Of a stretch of 32,476 bases of DNA, positions 1 through 9,035 are shown piece after piece. This stretch comes from Atopobiaceae bacterium (GTDB lineage Bacteria; Actinomycetota; Coriobacteriia; Coriobacteriales; Atopobiaceae), in NCBI GenBank assembly GCA_017545665.1, contig JAFWKQ010000011.1, forward strand, positions 1 through 32,476, given 5' to 3'. The notes below the pieces were generated by a model that had not been told where the DNA came from, did not search any database, and worked only from the letters and a program-made list of their open reading frames with translations. Position 1 is the stretch's first letter; each line of letters begins with the position of its first letter. The position numbers and the translations under genes are program-made.

Positions 1-2160
1 GGAGTTGCCCTCGTTCAGGGTCAGCGTCTTGCCCTGCACCGGCTGCCCGTTCGCAAGGAGCCGCACGGTAACGGAAGCAGGCCGCTTACCGTCGCGGTTG
101 TTGTCATCGTTCCACACCTTGGAGACGCTTATGTCGAGCGTCTCGGGAACGTGCGTGTTGGTGACCGTGAGATTGTTGCCCTCTTTGCCCTCGGTCTTGG
201 TATAGCCCGAGGGCACATTCGGCTCAACCAGGGTGTACGAAATCTCCATGCCGTTCTCGTACTTAGGAAGGACGTATGTGGACTCCCAGTCGTGCTGGGT
301 GTCGATGACGTTGAACGTCTTCACCGCGGTACCGTTTGCCATCAGCTGCAACGTAACCTGGGCGGGGCGCTTGCCGTCCTGATCGTTCGCATCTTCCCAG
401 TGCTTGGACAGCGTAAGGCTCACCGACTCGGGCACGTGGGTGTTGGTGATGGTGAAGCCAGCTTCCGCGGTACCCGTTACCGTTGCCGTATAGCCGTCCA
501 CGGCGTCTTCCGTTACGGTGTAGGCGATGGCCTTCCCCTGCTCGTTCTTGTACCTGTTTTCAAACGACCAGGTCCAGCCGCCCTCTTTGGTAGCGGTGGT
601 ATGGGCAACCTCCACCCCGTTGGCCAGCAGGTGCACCGTTACGGAATCGGGCCGCTTGCCGTCGCGGTCGTTGTCGTCGTCCCAAACCTTCGTGCCGGAA
701 ATCGTAATTCTCTGAGGTACATGAGTGTTGGTAATGCGCAGCCCAGATGAGTCGATGGACTTCGTATAGCCCGTGGGCACGGTTTTCTCATCGACGGAAT
801 ACGTTACCTCCACGCCCGCGTCGTACTTGGGTGCCAACGATATGGGCCGCTTGTCCGAGTTCGTGCTTATTTGGAACTCGCGCACGACCTCGCCGTTGCC
901 CTTCAGCTGCATGGTGATCTGAGGAGGCCGCAGGCCGTCGCGGTTGTTGTCGTCGTTCCAATGCTTTAATGAATTGATTCTTATCTGTTGAGGAGAATGG
1001 GTGTTGGTTATGGTGAATCCCGTGGCAGCGCTTCCCGTAATCTTCGTCCTATAGCCACTCACCGCACTCTCGCTCATCGTGTAGGTGATCTGCTTGCCGT
1101 TGCGATACTTGGGCACGCCCGCAAATGTGTGCTGCCAACTATCGGAGGCGCCAATCGACGTGGTTTCCACCGCTTCCCCGTCGGCGAGCAGCTGCACGGT
1201 AACCGCCTCTGGGCGCAAAGCGTCGCGGTTGTTGTCATCGTTCCACACCTTGGTTACGCTTATGTTGAGCGTCTCGGGAACGTGCGTGTTGGTGACCGTG
1301 AGATGAGTGCCCTCTTTGCTCTCGGTTTTGGTATAGCCCGCGGGCACGGTCGGCTCAGACAGGGTGTACTCAATCTCCTGCCCGTTCTCGTATCTGGGCA
1401 CGACGACGGTTTTCTGCCAGTCCTGGTCTGTCCCGATGGTGTATGTGCGCACACTGCCATCAGAGCCCTGCAGATTCAAGTCGAGCGATTGAAGTCGCTT
1501 GCCATCCTGGTTGTTGGCATCTTCCCAATGCTTGGAGAGCGTGAGGGTTGTGGTGCCAACCTCGTGTCGGTTGACGATGCCCAGCTTGGTCGAGGTCTGC
1601 CCCGCATAGGGCAACGCGGTGTATTGTTCTGGCGTGGAGACCTCTTCTACGGTGTAGGCAATCTCCTGGCCATCATCGCCGTACTTGAGGTACGTGCCTA
1701 TGTTCCACGTCCACCCCTCGTTCGCGGTTACGGTGTGCGTATCCACCACCTTGCCATCGGCAAGAAGCTTTACCTCAACGCTCTCTGGCCGCACGCCGTC
1801 ACGGTTGTCGCCGTCGTCCCAGTACTTCGTGAACGTGAGGTCCACGGTCTCAAGCTTATTGGTTATGTCGTAGCCGTTATAGCTCGTGCTGTAGCCCGCA
1901 ACTGGCTCCTCCTCCACCGAATAGGTAATGGGGTTGCCGTTGTCGTCCGTCGTGGGCCTGCCTACGAAGCTGTAGCGCCAGTTGCCCAGCTGCGACGTCT
2001 CCGCATACACGTCGTTGCCGTCGTCGTCCTTCACGCGCTGGCCGTTGGCCAGCAGGTAGATCTTGACCGTTTGGGGACGCTTGCCGAACTTGTTGTCTTG
2101 GTCATCCCACGTCTTCTTGCCGTACACGGAGCCGGTTGGGTAGTCGGTCGGATTGTCGGG
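1..2160 (-). repeat. Tandem Cna-B domain repeats (at least 8, ~280-290 bp each)
   Basis: Each unit encodes ~94-97 residues starting with a K-x-W-x-D-D/A-x-(N/D) strand (e.g. TKVWDDDNDRDGKRP) and ending with YTVTE... and TNTHVP. The Lys, Glu and Asn match the isopeptide triad of the family. Unit boundaries fall near 155, 441, 725, 1002, 1288, 1568 and 1861. Units alternate between a SKHWEDAN type and a SKVWNDDN type. The array continues past position 1. Confidence 0.9.
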
Positions 2161-5100
2161 GATATCCCAGTCCACCTTTATGTTGAAGACGTTGGACATA
2201 AGGTGATAGTCCGTAAGAATCGTGCTCCAGCTGGGGTTGGCAAAGTCGCTGGGCGTCAGCTCCTTGGCCTTGTTTATCACACGCTGTTCAAGATCTTTCA
2301 AGTCGGTCAGCTGCTCGATGTCGGTGATCCCCAGTACCGTGGGTATGGCCTTGGTGGGGATGCTTATGTAGCCGCCGAACGGGTTGAACGACACCGGAGA
2401 GTCAATGAAGCCGTTGGTAAGGTACTTCACGATGAGGCGGATGATCTCGCTGGTGAGCTCGGCACCCTTGTAGTCCATGGGGATGCCCGCCGTGTACTTG
2501 CTGTCCACCACCGTGAAGCGCCAGTTGTCTTCCTTGGTGACCCTCTTCATGGCCAGCTCGGGAATCTTGATGCCAAAGAGTGCCTTGGCCAGCTTCCCAA
2601 TCAAGCTGAGGTCCAGACCCAGCGCCATCTTACCCAGGATGGTTATTGGATCTTGGCCCCCCTCTATGGGATTGATCACGGGAAACTCGTAGTCCAGCAC
2701 GCCACCCAGGTCTATGCCCGCCGCGCTTGCCAGGCCCTTTGCCGCGTCGAGCGCGCCTTCCTTCGGCTTGCACATAAGCACCAGCCAGGCAGAGTCGGGC
2801 ATGTCCTTGTCGTCCACGCCAATGCCGATCCAGCGCTTGATGACGTCAATCTCCACGATGGCCTTGTTGGTGATGGAGAAGGACTGCGTGTCATCATCCT
2901 TTTCGGAGTCATAGCTTACCTGGTACTTCGTGTTGTGGGCACGCTCGTTGCCCGTCAGTACCGATACATAGGCCTCCACGTGGTGAATGACCTCGTTCGT
3001 CGTGGCATCGCCCTTGTCAGAATCCTCGCTGTCGTAGACGATGCGAGAGGTATCGGTGTCAAAGCCAAGCTGCTTCATCAGTTTGGACGCGAGGTCTTCC
3101 AACGAGCTGGCCCCCAACGAGCTTTGCAGACTTGCCAAGCCTTTCTCGGCCGCGCTCTGCACATTCGCGGGCAGGCTGGCATAGAAGCCATTCGACTTGA
3201 GCTCGTTCAGCCAGTTTCTATAGGCGGCATCATCTTGCCCGGCAAGGCCTTTCACCTTGTCCACTATTGACTGCAGGACCGTCTGGTCCTTCAGCTCGCG
3301 CACGCGGAAGGTCGTGTTCTCGTCCGTACCGTCCGGATAGCGCAGGTTCTTCTTCCAATCGTTGCTATCGTTGAGCTCGACCGTTTGCACCGTCGTCCAA
3401 GTGCCGCCATCTTGCTTCTGCAGCACGACCTCCACCTTTGCGGGCTTGTCTTTGTCTTCGAGGTCGATGTCCCACTTCTTTTCGATGCTGAGTCCACGGT
3501 ACTTGTTGGTGAACTCCACGGTGTTGGTCTGGTCGCCATTCAGAGCCTCTAGCAGCGCAGCCTGATTGCCATCTGAGCTCACATTGGGATTGGTTGTACT
3601 GGAGGGGTCTAACGCCTTGTCGGCCTCTTGCTGAGTCTTCTCGTTGTAGTCTCCCACATAGCATTTGAACGTGGGGTTGCCCTCGTCGTCGGTGGTCTTC
3701 ACAATGAGCACCAGCCGCTTGGCCGTGTCGTACTTGCAGGAGTCGTCGTTGCCTTTTATTTCTTTCACGACGTAGAAGTACAGGCCGTCGCTCTTGAACT
3801 TAAGCGGAACCTGAACCGTTCCCTCGCCTGTTATGGAGACCTCCTGGCTCTGCGGGTTATCGTCGTTTGCCCTGTTCGGCTGGGCCTTTTCCACCGTGAA
3901 CCGGTAGGTCTCGGCATCGCCTTCGTGCACGCCGGCGATCTTCTTCTTAAGATTGAGGTTGAACGCCCCCGTGAGTTTGTTGGTAACGTTGCAGGTCCAG
4001 GTGCGGGTCTGCTCGTCGTAGCTGTTTTCGTACGTGGTGGTGTAGTAGTCAACGTGGTCTTGCAGCACCTCGTAGGTGGCAGTTTCCTTATGGGCGTTCT
4101 TCCCGGGAAGGTAGGTTGCCTCGAACTTCCCGTCACCCGAGGTGGGCACGTCGAGCGACCGCACGTACTCGCCGTCGCCGTTGACCACCGAAAGATGCAC
4201 CTTCTGCGGCCTGAGGGATTCCATGCCCTCATCCCCTACCCAACTGACCGTGCCCTTCACGGTCTGGTAGTCTGACCCAGCCCAGGTGTTGCGCACAACG
4301 AAGCCCATCTTCGGGTCGCTGGACTGCTCCGACACCTGCGCACGCAGAACGGTTGTGGTGAAGCCCGGCACGGGATCTTGCGTTACGGTATAGAGATACT
4401 CATGCCCCGATTCCGAGACGCGATAGAGGTCATTCCCCTGCTTGTCTTTGGTAATTCGAGGCGTGCTCCATTGCCCGTCCTGGCCCTTCGTGATCTGGGT
4501 CGTGGCAATCTCTTCGCCGTCACGGAAGACGTGCACGTTCAGTGCGTCTGGATAGACCGTGGATTCGTCCACGTTTTCCCATATGCTCGAGATGTCGATC
4601 TCCATCTTCTTCCGCGAGGTGTAATACACCGTGTAGTTGTAGGTGAGGTTTTGTCCCGACACATACACGACGGGGTCTCGGTAGAGGCGCACGGTGTTCG
4701 GCAGCGCAGGTGCCTCTATGTGGTAAGCGGATGCGTCTTGCGCCGGCCGGTCCAAGAAGGTGTGGTTCGACCAGTCCTGAGGCGCGAGCCTCAGGGGGTT
4801 GCCCAAAGTGGCTCCGTTGGAGTTCTTGAAACTCACGTTGAGCTCACTTGGCTGAGCCACCTCGTCGTCGAAGCCCGCGCGCACGTCGACTATGACTGAC
4901 CTGTCGCTCCCGTACGCGCTGTTCAGGATATCGAGGCCGTGGGTCTCCGTGATCCATCTGTTGCCATCCGTGCCCGTGAACTCCTCCCAAACCTGGTAGT
5001 CGTTCTCGGGGTTTATATCGGCGTTCGACAGCGTCCAGGTCCATTCGGTTGGATTGGCGTAGCTCGCCTTGTTCAACGTAAGGACAGAAACGTCCGTGCC

Positions 5101-8100
5101 ATTGTGGGTTACGTGGACCTTCACGCTCTGCGGTATGCTTCCCGTATTCTCCCCATAGGGAACCCAGCGAACCGTGCCGCCTATGGTGTTTAGCCGGTTG
5201 TCGTGGTTGACGACGTTCGCGTCGAGCTCGTAGTCTGCCCTGTTTCTAAAGGCTATGCCCGGTATGCAGGTAAACGTGTTGGGATTCGCAACGCTCACCT
5301 GCGACTGCAGGTCATACTCGTGAATGAGGAAGTTGTTTAGCACGGTGTCGCTAAGGTCAATTGCTTGGAAGCGCATCTTCACGCCGTTGCGATACTTGGG
5401 CACCCGGAAGGTCGTGCTCCACGAGTTGGAGGCATCCACCTTCGCGACGGTAAGCGGAATGTCGCCTACGGTCAGAAGGCTGTCTGCGGAGGAGACGGCA
5501 CCAGCGGTCCTCAGCTGGTTCAGGCTGTTCGCGTTGTTGGAGAGCGGATTACGCACGAGCAGCCAATTCAAGGAAACGTTTTGCGCGGCAGCCACATAAT
5601 CCCAGCCGTCCTCGGGACTCTGCGTAAGGGCAAGGTAGACCGAATCCGGCTGCTTGGAGCCACTCGAGAGCATCCACTGCTTGTGCAGGGCAACATCGAC
5701 CACCGGGGTCTGGGTTATGGTTGTGGTGTAGCTGCCGTTCTGGTTCTTGTCTTCATATTCTGTGTAGTAGTTATTCAGGTGAGGGGGCTCAGTCTCGCCC
5801 GCGGCGTTCACGTAGCTTGCGGTGCCCAGCTGCGTGTACGGCCCAAGCTCCGAGTCTTCGGCAACAACGTATCCGTTCATAGTGGCACGCACGCGGTACT
5901 CGTACAGCATCGTGTTTCCGTTCACGGTGCCGTACATCTCCTCTTCGCTCGAGAACTCCCATCCTTGCGCGGCAGACACCTGGCACGGATAGCAGTCCTC
6001 CCACGCGCCCGCACCACCCAGGCGGCGCTGGACTACGATGCTTTCCTCCATTGGCACGTCGAGGCCCTTGGTGTCTGCGTTCCAGTTGAAGGCAACCCGT
6101 ACCGTAGTCGTGTTCTTGGGTCCAACCACTATGTGCACCGTGTCGTTGGCCCGTCGCTCAACATGTCCCTCGGTCGAACCGATAACGAACTTCCCATTGA
6201 GGTTTCCATTGGCAAGGTAGGTGTAATACCTAGCGCGATAGGGCAGGTAGATGGTTGCCTGTCCCTTACTGTCGGTAGTGTCAGTCGTGAGCTTGTAGGG
6301 ATCGCCGGTAAGGCCCGCGACGTTGTCGTTCACCATCACCCTCATGTTGGCCGCAGGCTTTGTGTGGGCCTCGTCTTGCCATACGGCCACGGGCACTTTG
6401 TACATGATGTAGGGGCATATGCCCTCCTTCAGGCCCGTGTTGAACGTCAGCGAGTTGTAGTAGTCTGCCTCCGCAAGGTCGTTGTGCTTGTTCCTGATGC
6501 TCCACACCCAGCTCTTGAAGTAGAGGTCGAGCTTCACGTTGTAGTCGTAGTCCGACGAACCCTTGGTGTGTATGCAGTAGCAACCCGGATCGTTCTTCCC
6601 CGCGCAGGCATGTACCGAATCGGGCGTCCGGTCGAAGGTGTCTACGTCGTACTGGTCTTTGTCCAACCGCGCGGTGTAGTACGTTCCGCCCTGCGAAAGC
6701 TGATTGAGCGACACGAGCGGGCCTATCTCGATGTCCCAGAAGCCTAGGTCCAAGCTCAGGCCCAAAAAGCTCTGGTTAATGGTGAAGCCCGTTCCCAGGT
6801 AGCAGTTGAAATCCTTGTTTTTGTCACGCTCGGGGTTGGTGAGTTCGAAGGTCTTAAGGGTTATAGGCGTCTTGAAGTTCTGGATGGAAAAGCCGAACAG
6901 GGGATTCATGTGGAACTCCATGCTGGGGTTCATCCTGCCCGCAATGTGCACGGGTGTGCTATCGAACTCCGCCTCGAACAGGGCAGCGTAATGCAGGGTG
7001 AAGAGCTCGATGGGAATATCGACGCCAATGACCTCCACGGATTCGCGCTTACCAGAGGCGCCGGTGGACTTCACGTCGAAGTCGAAACCCATGGCCATCT
7101 CTGCCACCAGGTCGAACTTGAGGTCCCAGATGTCGATGTCCACGCGCGCGCCCACATGGTCGATGGACACGCTGTCGTAGGCGATGGTGGCCTCCCAGTT
7201 GGTGCCTTTCGGGAAGGGATGCAGTATGGGCTTGGCAGATCCACTTGCTCGCAATGCTGGGGCAGCCAACGTGGCTTGGGATCGCAGTCCCTTCCGAGCT
7301 GCCGGAGCACTCTGTGGCACGAGGGTGTTCTGTATTCCCAGAGCGTTAACGGACCCATGTGGCTCGTCGTCTGCTATAACGAAGTCGCCCGGGCCTAAGC
7401 TCGAAGGCCCGCTGTACTCCGCCGACATGCTCAGGCTACCGTCGCTGAAAAGCTGGTAAAGAGAGATGTTCTGCGTAGCCTCGAGCGGCACCAGCAACGT
7501 GTCGCCCTCGAGCGTGGGAGCCTGTCCTTCGGCGAACACTAGCACCACGTCTTTGCCCACGTTCTCCTGCAACAGCACGATTCCCATCTTGCCCTCAAGC
7601 AGCGTTGGGTCAATGGCGGGCGTCACATATGCCGTGAGCCCGTCTCCGGACCACGTAACGTTGTAGTTGGCGCTGTCCTCCCGCGATACCAAGAAAAGCG
7701 TGTCGCGATACACCAAAAAGCCCGCATCTGTGCCGTCCGCTGTGGTAAGTTTGCGCAAGCGGTCCGAGCCATCGTAATACGACTCGTCGTGGCTCTCGGT
7801 GGGGTAGTTCTCCTGATCGTGACGCTCGGGGTCGCTCGTAGCCTCGCCCAAGCCCGTCTGCTGCTCCAGCGCCTCGTTCGCCGCGTTGGCAAAGACCTCA
7901 CCCACGATGTTTTCGGTAGCGGACTGGGCAACTATCTCGGTCTTGGTAGAAGGCTCCGCTTCGGTGGAGGTGTCGGTCTGCGCGGAAGGCTTGTCCTGAT
8001 TCGCTGTCCCTGCGTCTGGTGCAGGCACTTCGGTTACGCCTTCGTTCACTTCAGGACCATTCTGGCCATTGGTAGATGAGCCTGCGGGTGCAGCATCCTC

Positions 8101-8811
8101 CGCATGCTCCGACCCCTCCTCGGGCGGAGCGTTGCCTCCCTGCGACACGGCCAGCGGATCCTCGCGAGGGACGAACACCACCACGAAAGGCCCAAGCTCA
8201 TCAACCTCAAACGTAACGGTACCTGCTTCGGCGTCCTCTGTTGTTTCTACGAGAGTCGCTGTTGCATGCGAAACATCGGTCACGTCGTTCTGGGAATTGA
8301 CGGTGGCTTCCTGAATGGCCTCTTCGTTGGGAATCTCTTCCTCTTGGGACTCTTCGGCGATTCCATAGACCAGTGCCTGGAGCTTTTCGTCCTTCGCCTC
8401 TGCCAGGCCAAGCGCCACCATGACCTTCTGCCCTTCCTTGGGTTGAAGCGCGTTGCCATTGGCGTCGCACACCCACACGTCCAAGGCATGCGAGGAAACA
8501 GGCTCTTCTTCGCCTTCTCGCGCCAGCGCGACGGCCGCAACCGCCGCATCCTCCCGCTCGCCCGCAAGGAGGTCCGCCTTAAGGGTGGCATCGGTTGGGA
8601 ACGCGCCCTCCCCCGCCTTAACAGACACTTCGATATCCTCCATCGTTAATGCTTGGTCGAAGACGGCGTTCGGAAGAGCCTCCTCTTGCACGTCCACATC
8701 TGACGCGCCAATTCGGTTGGCTTCGGCCAATGCTTCTAGGGGAATGAGACTCAGCACCAAGTGGGCCGAGACAACGACGGAAAGGATTTGGTTGAATCTA
8801 TTGCGTTTCAT
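1..8811 (-). CDS. Giant secreted Cna-B repeat surface protein (3' end outside window)
   Basis: This is one open frame of 2,937 codons with no stop in the window. Frame was checked at both ends and at several internal points. The ATG at 8811-8809 opens a signal peptide (MKRNRF, hydrophobic core, cleavage near the ALA at 27-29). Residues ~30-355 are acidic and Ala/Glu-rich, with a beta domain of the kind ending in FEVDELGPF. Residues ~1200-1600 are Cna-B-like domains lacking the isopeptide Lys. Residues ~1605-1770 resemble the FctA-type pilin isopeptide domain (NLNLKKKI...VEFTNKY). Residues ~1770-2215 are two Cna-B domains with helical insertions. From ~2218 at least eight tandem Cna-B domains follow. 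Such proteins are sortase-anchored adhesins or pilin-like stalks stiffened by Lys-Asn bonds. The anchor motif would lie off the left edge and is not seen. The long plus-strand open frames here are shadows. Confidence 0.93.
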   Translation of the reverse strand, partial: MKRNRFNQILSVVVSAHLVLSLIPLEALAEANRIGASDVDVQEEALPNAVFDQALTMEDIEVSVKAGEGAFPTDATLKADLLAGEREDAAVAAVALAREGEEEPVSSHALDVWVCDANGNALQPKEGQKVMVALGLAEAKDEKLQALVYGIAEESQEEEIPNEEAIQEATVNSQNDVTDVSHATATLVETTEDAEAGTVTFEVDELGPFVVVFVPREDPLAVSQGGNAPPEEGSEHAEDAAPAGSSTNGQNGPEVNEGVTEVPAPDAGTANQDKPSAQTDTSTEAEPSTKTEIVAQSATENIVGEVFANAANEALEQQTGLGEATSDPERHDQENYPTESHDESYYDGSDRLRKLTTADGTDAGFLVYRDTLFLVSREDSANYNVTWSGDGLTAYVTPAIDPTLLEGKMGIVLLQENVGKDVVLVFAEGQAPTLEGDTLLVPLEATQNISLYQLFSDGSLSMSAEYSGPSSLGPGDFVIADDEPHGSVNALGIQNTLVPQSAPAARKGLRSQATLAAPALRASGSAKPILHPFPKGTNWEATIAYDSVSIDHVGARVDIDIWDLKFDLVAEMAMGFDFDVKSTGASGKRESVEVIGVDIPIELFTLHYAALFEAEFDSTPVHIAGRMNPSMEFHMNPLFGFSIQNFKTPITLKTFELTNPERDKNKDFNCYLGTGFTINQSFLGLSLDLGFWDIEIGPLVSLNQLSQGGTYYTARLDKDQYDVDTFDRTPDSVHACAGKNDPGCYCIHTKGSSDYDYNVKLDLYFKSWVWSIRNKHNDLAEADYYNSLTFNTGLKEGICPYIMYKVPVAVWQDEAHTKPAANMRVMVNDNVAGLTGDPYKLTTDTTDSKGQATIYLPYRARYYTYLANGNLNGKFVIGSTEGHVERRANDTVHIVVGPKNTTTVRVAFNWNADTKGLDVPMEESIVVQRRLGGAGAWEDCYPCQVSAAQGWEFSSEEEMYGTVNGNTMLYEYRVRATMNGYVVAEDSELGPYTQLGTASYVNAAGETEPPHLNNYYTEYEDKNQNGSYTTTITQTPVVDVALHKQWMLSSGSKQPDSVYLALTQSPEDGWDYVAAAQNVSLNWLLVRNPLSNNANSLNQLRTAGAVSSADSLLTVGDIPLTVAKVDASNSWSTTFRVPKYRNGVKMRFQAIDLSDTVLNNFLIHEYDLQSQVSVANPNTFTCIPGIAFRNRADYELDANVVNHDNRLNTIGGTVRWVPYGENTGSIPQSVKVHVTHNGTDVSVLTLNKASYANPTEWTWTLSNADINPENDYQVWEEFTGTDGNRWITETHGLDILNSAYGSDRSVIVDVRAGFDDEVAQPSELNVSFKNSNGATLGNPLRLAPQDWSNHTFLDRPAQDASAYHIEAPALPNTVRLYRDPVVYVSGQNLTYNYTVYYTSRKKMEIDISSIWENVDESTVYPDALNVHVFRDGEEIATTQITKGQDGQWSTPRITKDKQGNDLYRVSESGHEYLYTVTQDPVPGFTTTVLRAQVSEQSSDPKMGFVVRNTWAGSDYQTVKGTVSWVGDEGMESLRPQKVHLSVVNGDGEYVRSLDVPTSGDGKFEATYLPGKNAHKETATYEVLQDHVDYYTTTYENSYDEQTRTWTCNVTNKLTGAFNLNLKKKIAGVHEGDAETYRFTVEKAQPNRANDDNPQSQEVSITGEGTVQVPLKFKSDGLYFYVVKEIKGNDDSCKYDTAKRLVLIVKTTDDEGNPTFKCYVGDYNEKTQQEADKALDPSSTTNPNVSSDGNQAALLEALNGDQTNTVEFTNKYRGLSIEKKWDIDLEDKDKPAKVEVVLQKQDGGTWTTVQTVELNDSNDWKKNLRYPDGTDENTTFRVRELKDQTVLQSIVDKVKGLAGQDDAAYRNWLNELKSNGFYASLPANVQSAAEKGLASLQSSLGASSLEDLASKLMKQLGFDTDTSRIVYDSEDSDKGDATTNEVIHHVEAYVSVLTGNERAHNTKYQVSYDSEKDDDTQSFSITNKAIVEIDVIKRWIGIGVDDKDMPDSAWLVLMCKPKEGALDAAKGLASAAGIDLGGVLDYEFPVINPIEGGQDPITILGKMALGLDLSLIGKLAKALFGIKIPELAMKRVTKEDNWRFTVVDSKYTAGIPMDYKGAELTSEIIRLIVKYLTNGFIDSPVSFNPFGGYISIPTKAIPTVLGITDIEQLTDLKDLEQRVINKAKELTPSDFANPSWSTILTDYHLMSNVFNIKVDWDIPDNPTDYPTGSVYGKKTWDDQDNKFGKRPQTVKIYLLANGQRVKDDDGNDVYAETSQLGNWRYSFVGRPTTDDNGNPITYSVEEEPVAGYSTSYNGYDITNKLETVDLTFTKYWDDGDNRDGVRPESVEVKLLADGKVVDTHTVTANEGWTWNIGTYLKYGDDGQEIAYTVEEVSTPEQYTALPYAGQTSTKLGIVNRHEVGTTTLTLSKHWEDANNQDGKRLQSLDLNLQGSDGSVRTYTIGTDQDWQKTVVVPRYENGQEIEYTLSEPTVPAGYTKTESKEGTHLTVTNTHVPETLNISVTKVWNDDNNRDALRPEAVTVQLLADGEAVETTSIGASDSWQHTFAGVPKYRNGKQITYTMSESAVSGYRTKITGSAATGFTITNTHSPQQIRINSLKHWNDDNNRDGLRPPQITMQLKGNGEVVREFQISTNSDKRPISLAPKYDAGVEVTYSVDEKTVPTGYTKSIDSSGLRITNTHVPQRITISGTKVWDDDNDRDGKRPDSVTVHLLANGVEVAHTTATKEGGWTWSFENRYKNEQGKAIAYTVTEDAVDGYTATVTGTAEAGFTITNTHVPESVSLTLSKHWEDANDQDGKRPAQVTLQLMANGTAVKTFNVIDTQHDWESTYVLPKYENGMEISYTLVEPNVPSGYTKTEGKEGNNLTVTNTHVPETLDISVSKVWNDDNNRDGKRPASVTVRLLANGQPVQGKTLTLNEGNS

Positions 8812-8852
8812 GGTCGCTGCCTTACCGTAAATAAAGTGGGTTTTTATCTTGT

Positions 8853-8858
8853 ATTATA
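8853..8858 (-). promoter_or_regulatory. -10 box of the surface-protein gene
   Basis: Reverse-strand TATAAT lies 42 bases upstream of the ATG at 8811. No good -35 is seen at 16-18 bp. A weak AAGG ribosome-binding site precedes the ATG. Confidence 0.4.
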
Positions 8859-8886
8859 CGAGAGCTGCAGCTTGGCATCCTGAAAT

Positions 8887-8913
8887 GTCAAAAGGGGCGA
8901 GACCCCTTTTGAC
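8887..8913. repeat. Intergenic palindrome GTCAAAAGGGG-CGAGA-CCCCTTTTGAC, copy 1
   Basis: This is a perfect 11-bp stem with a 5-base loop, between the divergent surface-protein and PTS genes. A near-identical copy (1 mismatch in 24) lies at 11317-11340, after the regulator gene. Its form suits a REP-type element. It would also hinder transcription. Confidence 0.75.
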
Positions 8914-8921
8914 AAAATGCG

Positions 8922-8936
8922 TTTCACAATGTGAAA
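8922..8936. promoter_or_regulatory. Perfect palindrome TTTCACA-A-TGTGAAA, candidate operator of the PTS gene
   Basis: A 7-1-7 inverted repeat lies 100 bases upstream of the PTS EIIC start, just after a TTGACA at 8909-8914. Because an RpiR-family regulator follows EIIC, it is a reasonable autoregulatory operator. A CRP-like site is the alternative. Confidence 0.45.
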
Positions 8937-9035
8937 GTCGGGCACGCACAATGGAACACTCACCTTGGGTTGCGGGTCCTAGAGTTGTAAGTACCGAAAC
9001 CAAACGGTCGCAACTCAAAGGAAAGGTGATGCGCC

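Noticed and set aside
988..3270. 760-codon plus-strand open frame
   Set aside because: It lies wholly antisense to the Cna-B domains of the minus-strand surface gene. Its product is a low-similarity Val/Arg/His-rich string, and its length follows from GC-rich repeat codons.
5365..6747. 460-codon plus-strand open frame
   Set aside because: Antisense to the same surface gene, with no recognisable domain and no ribosome site.
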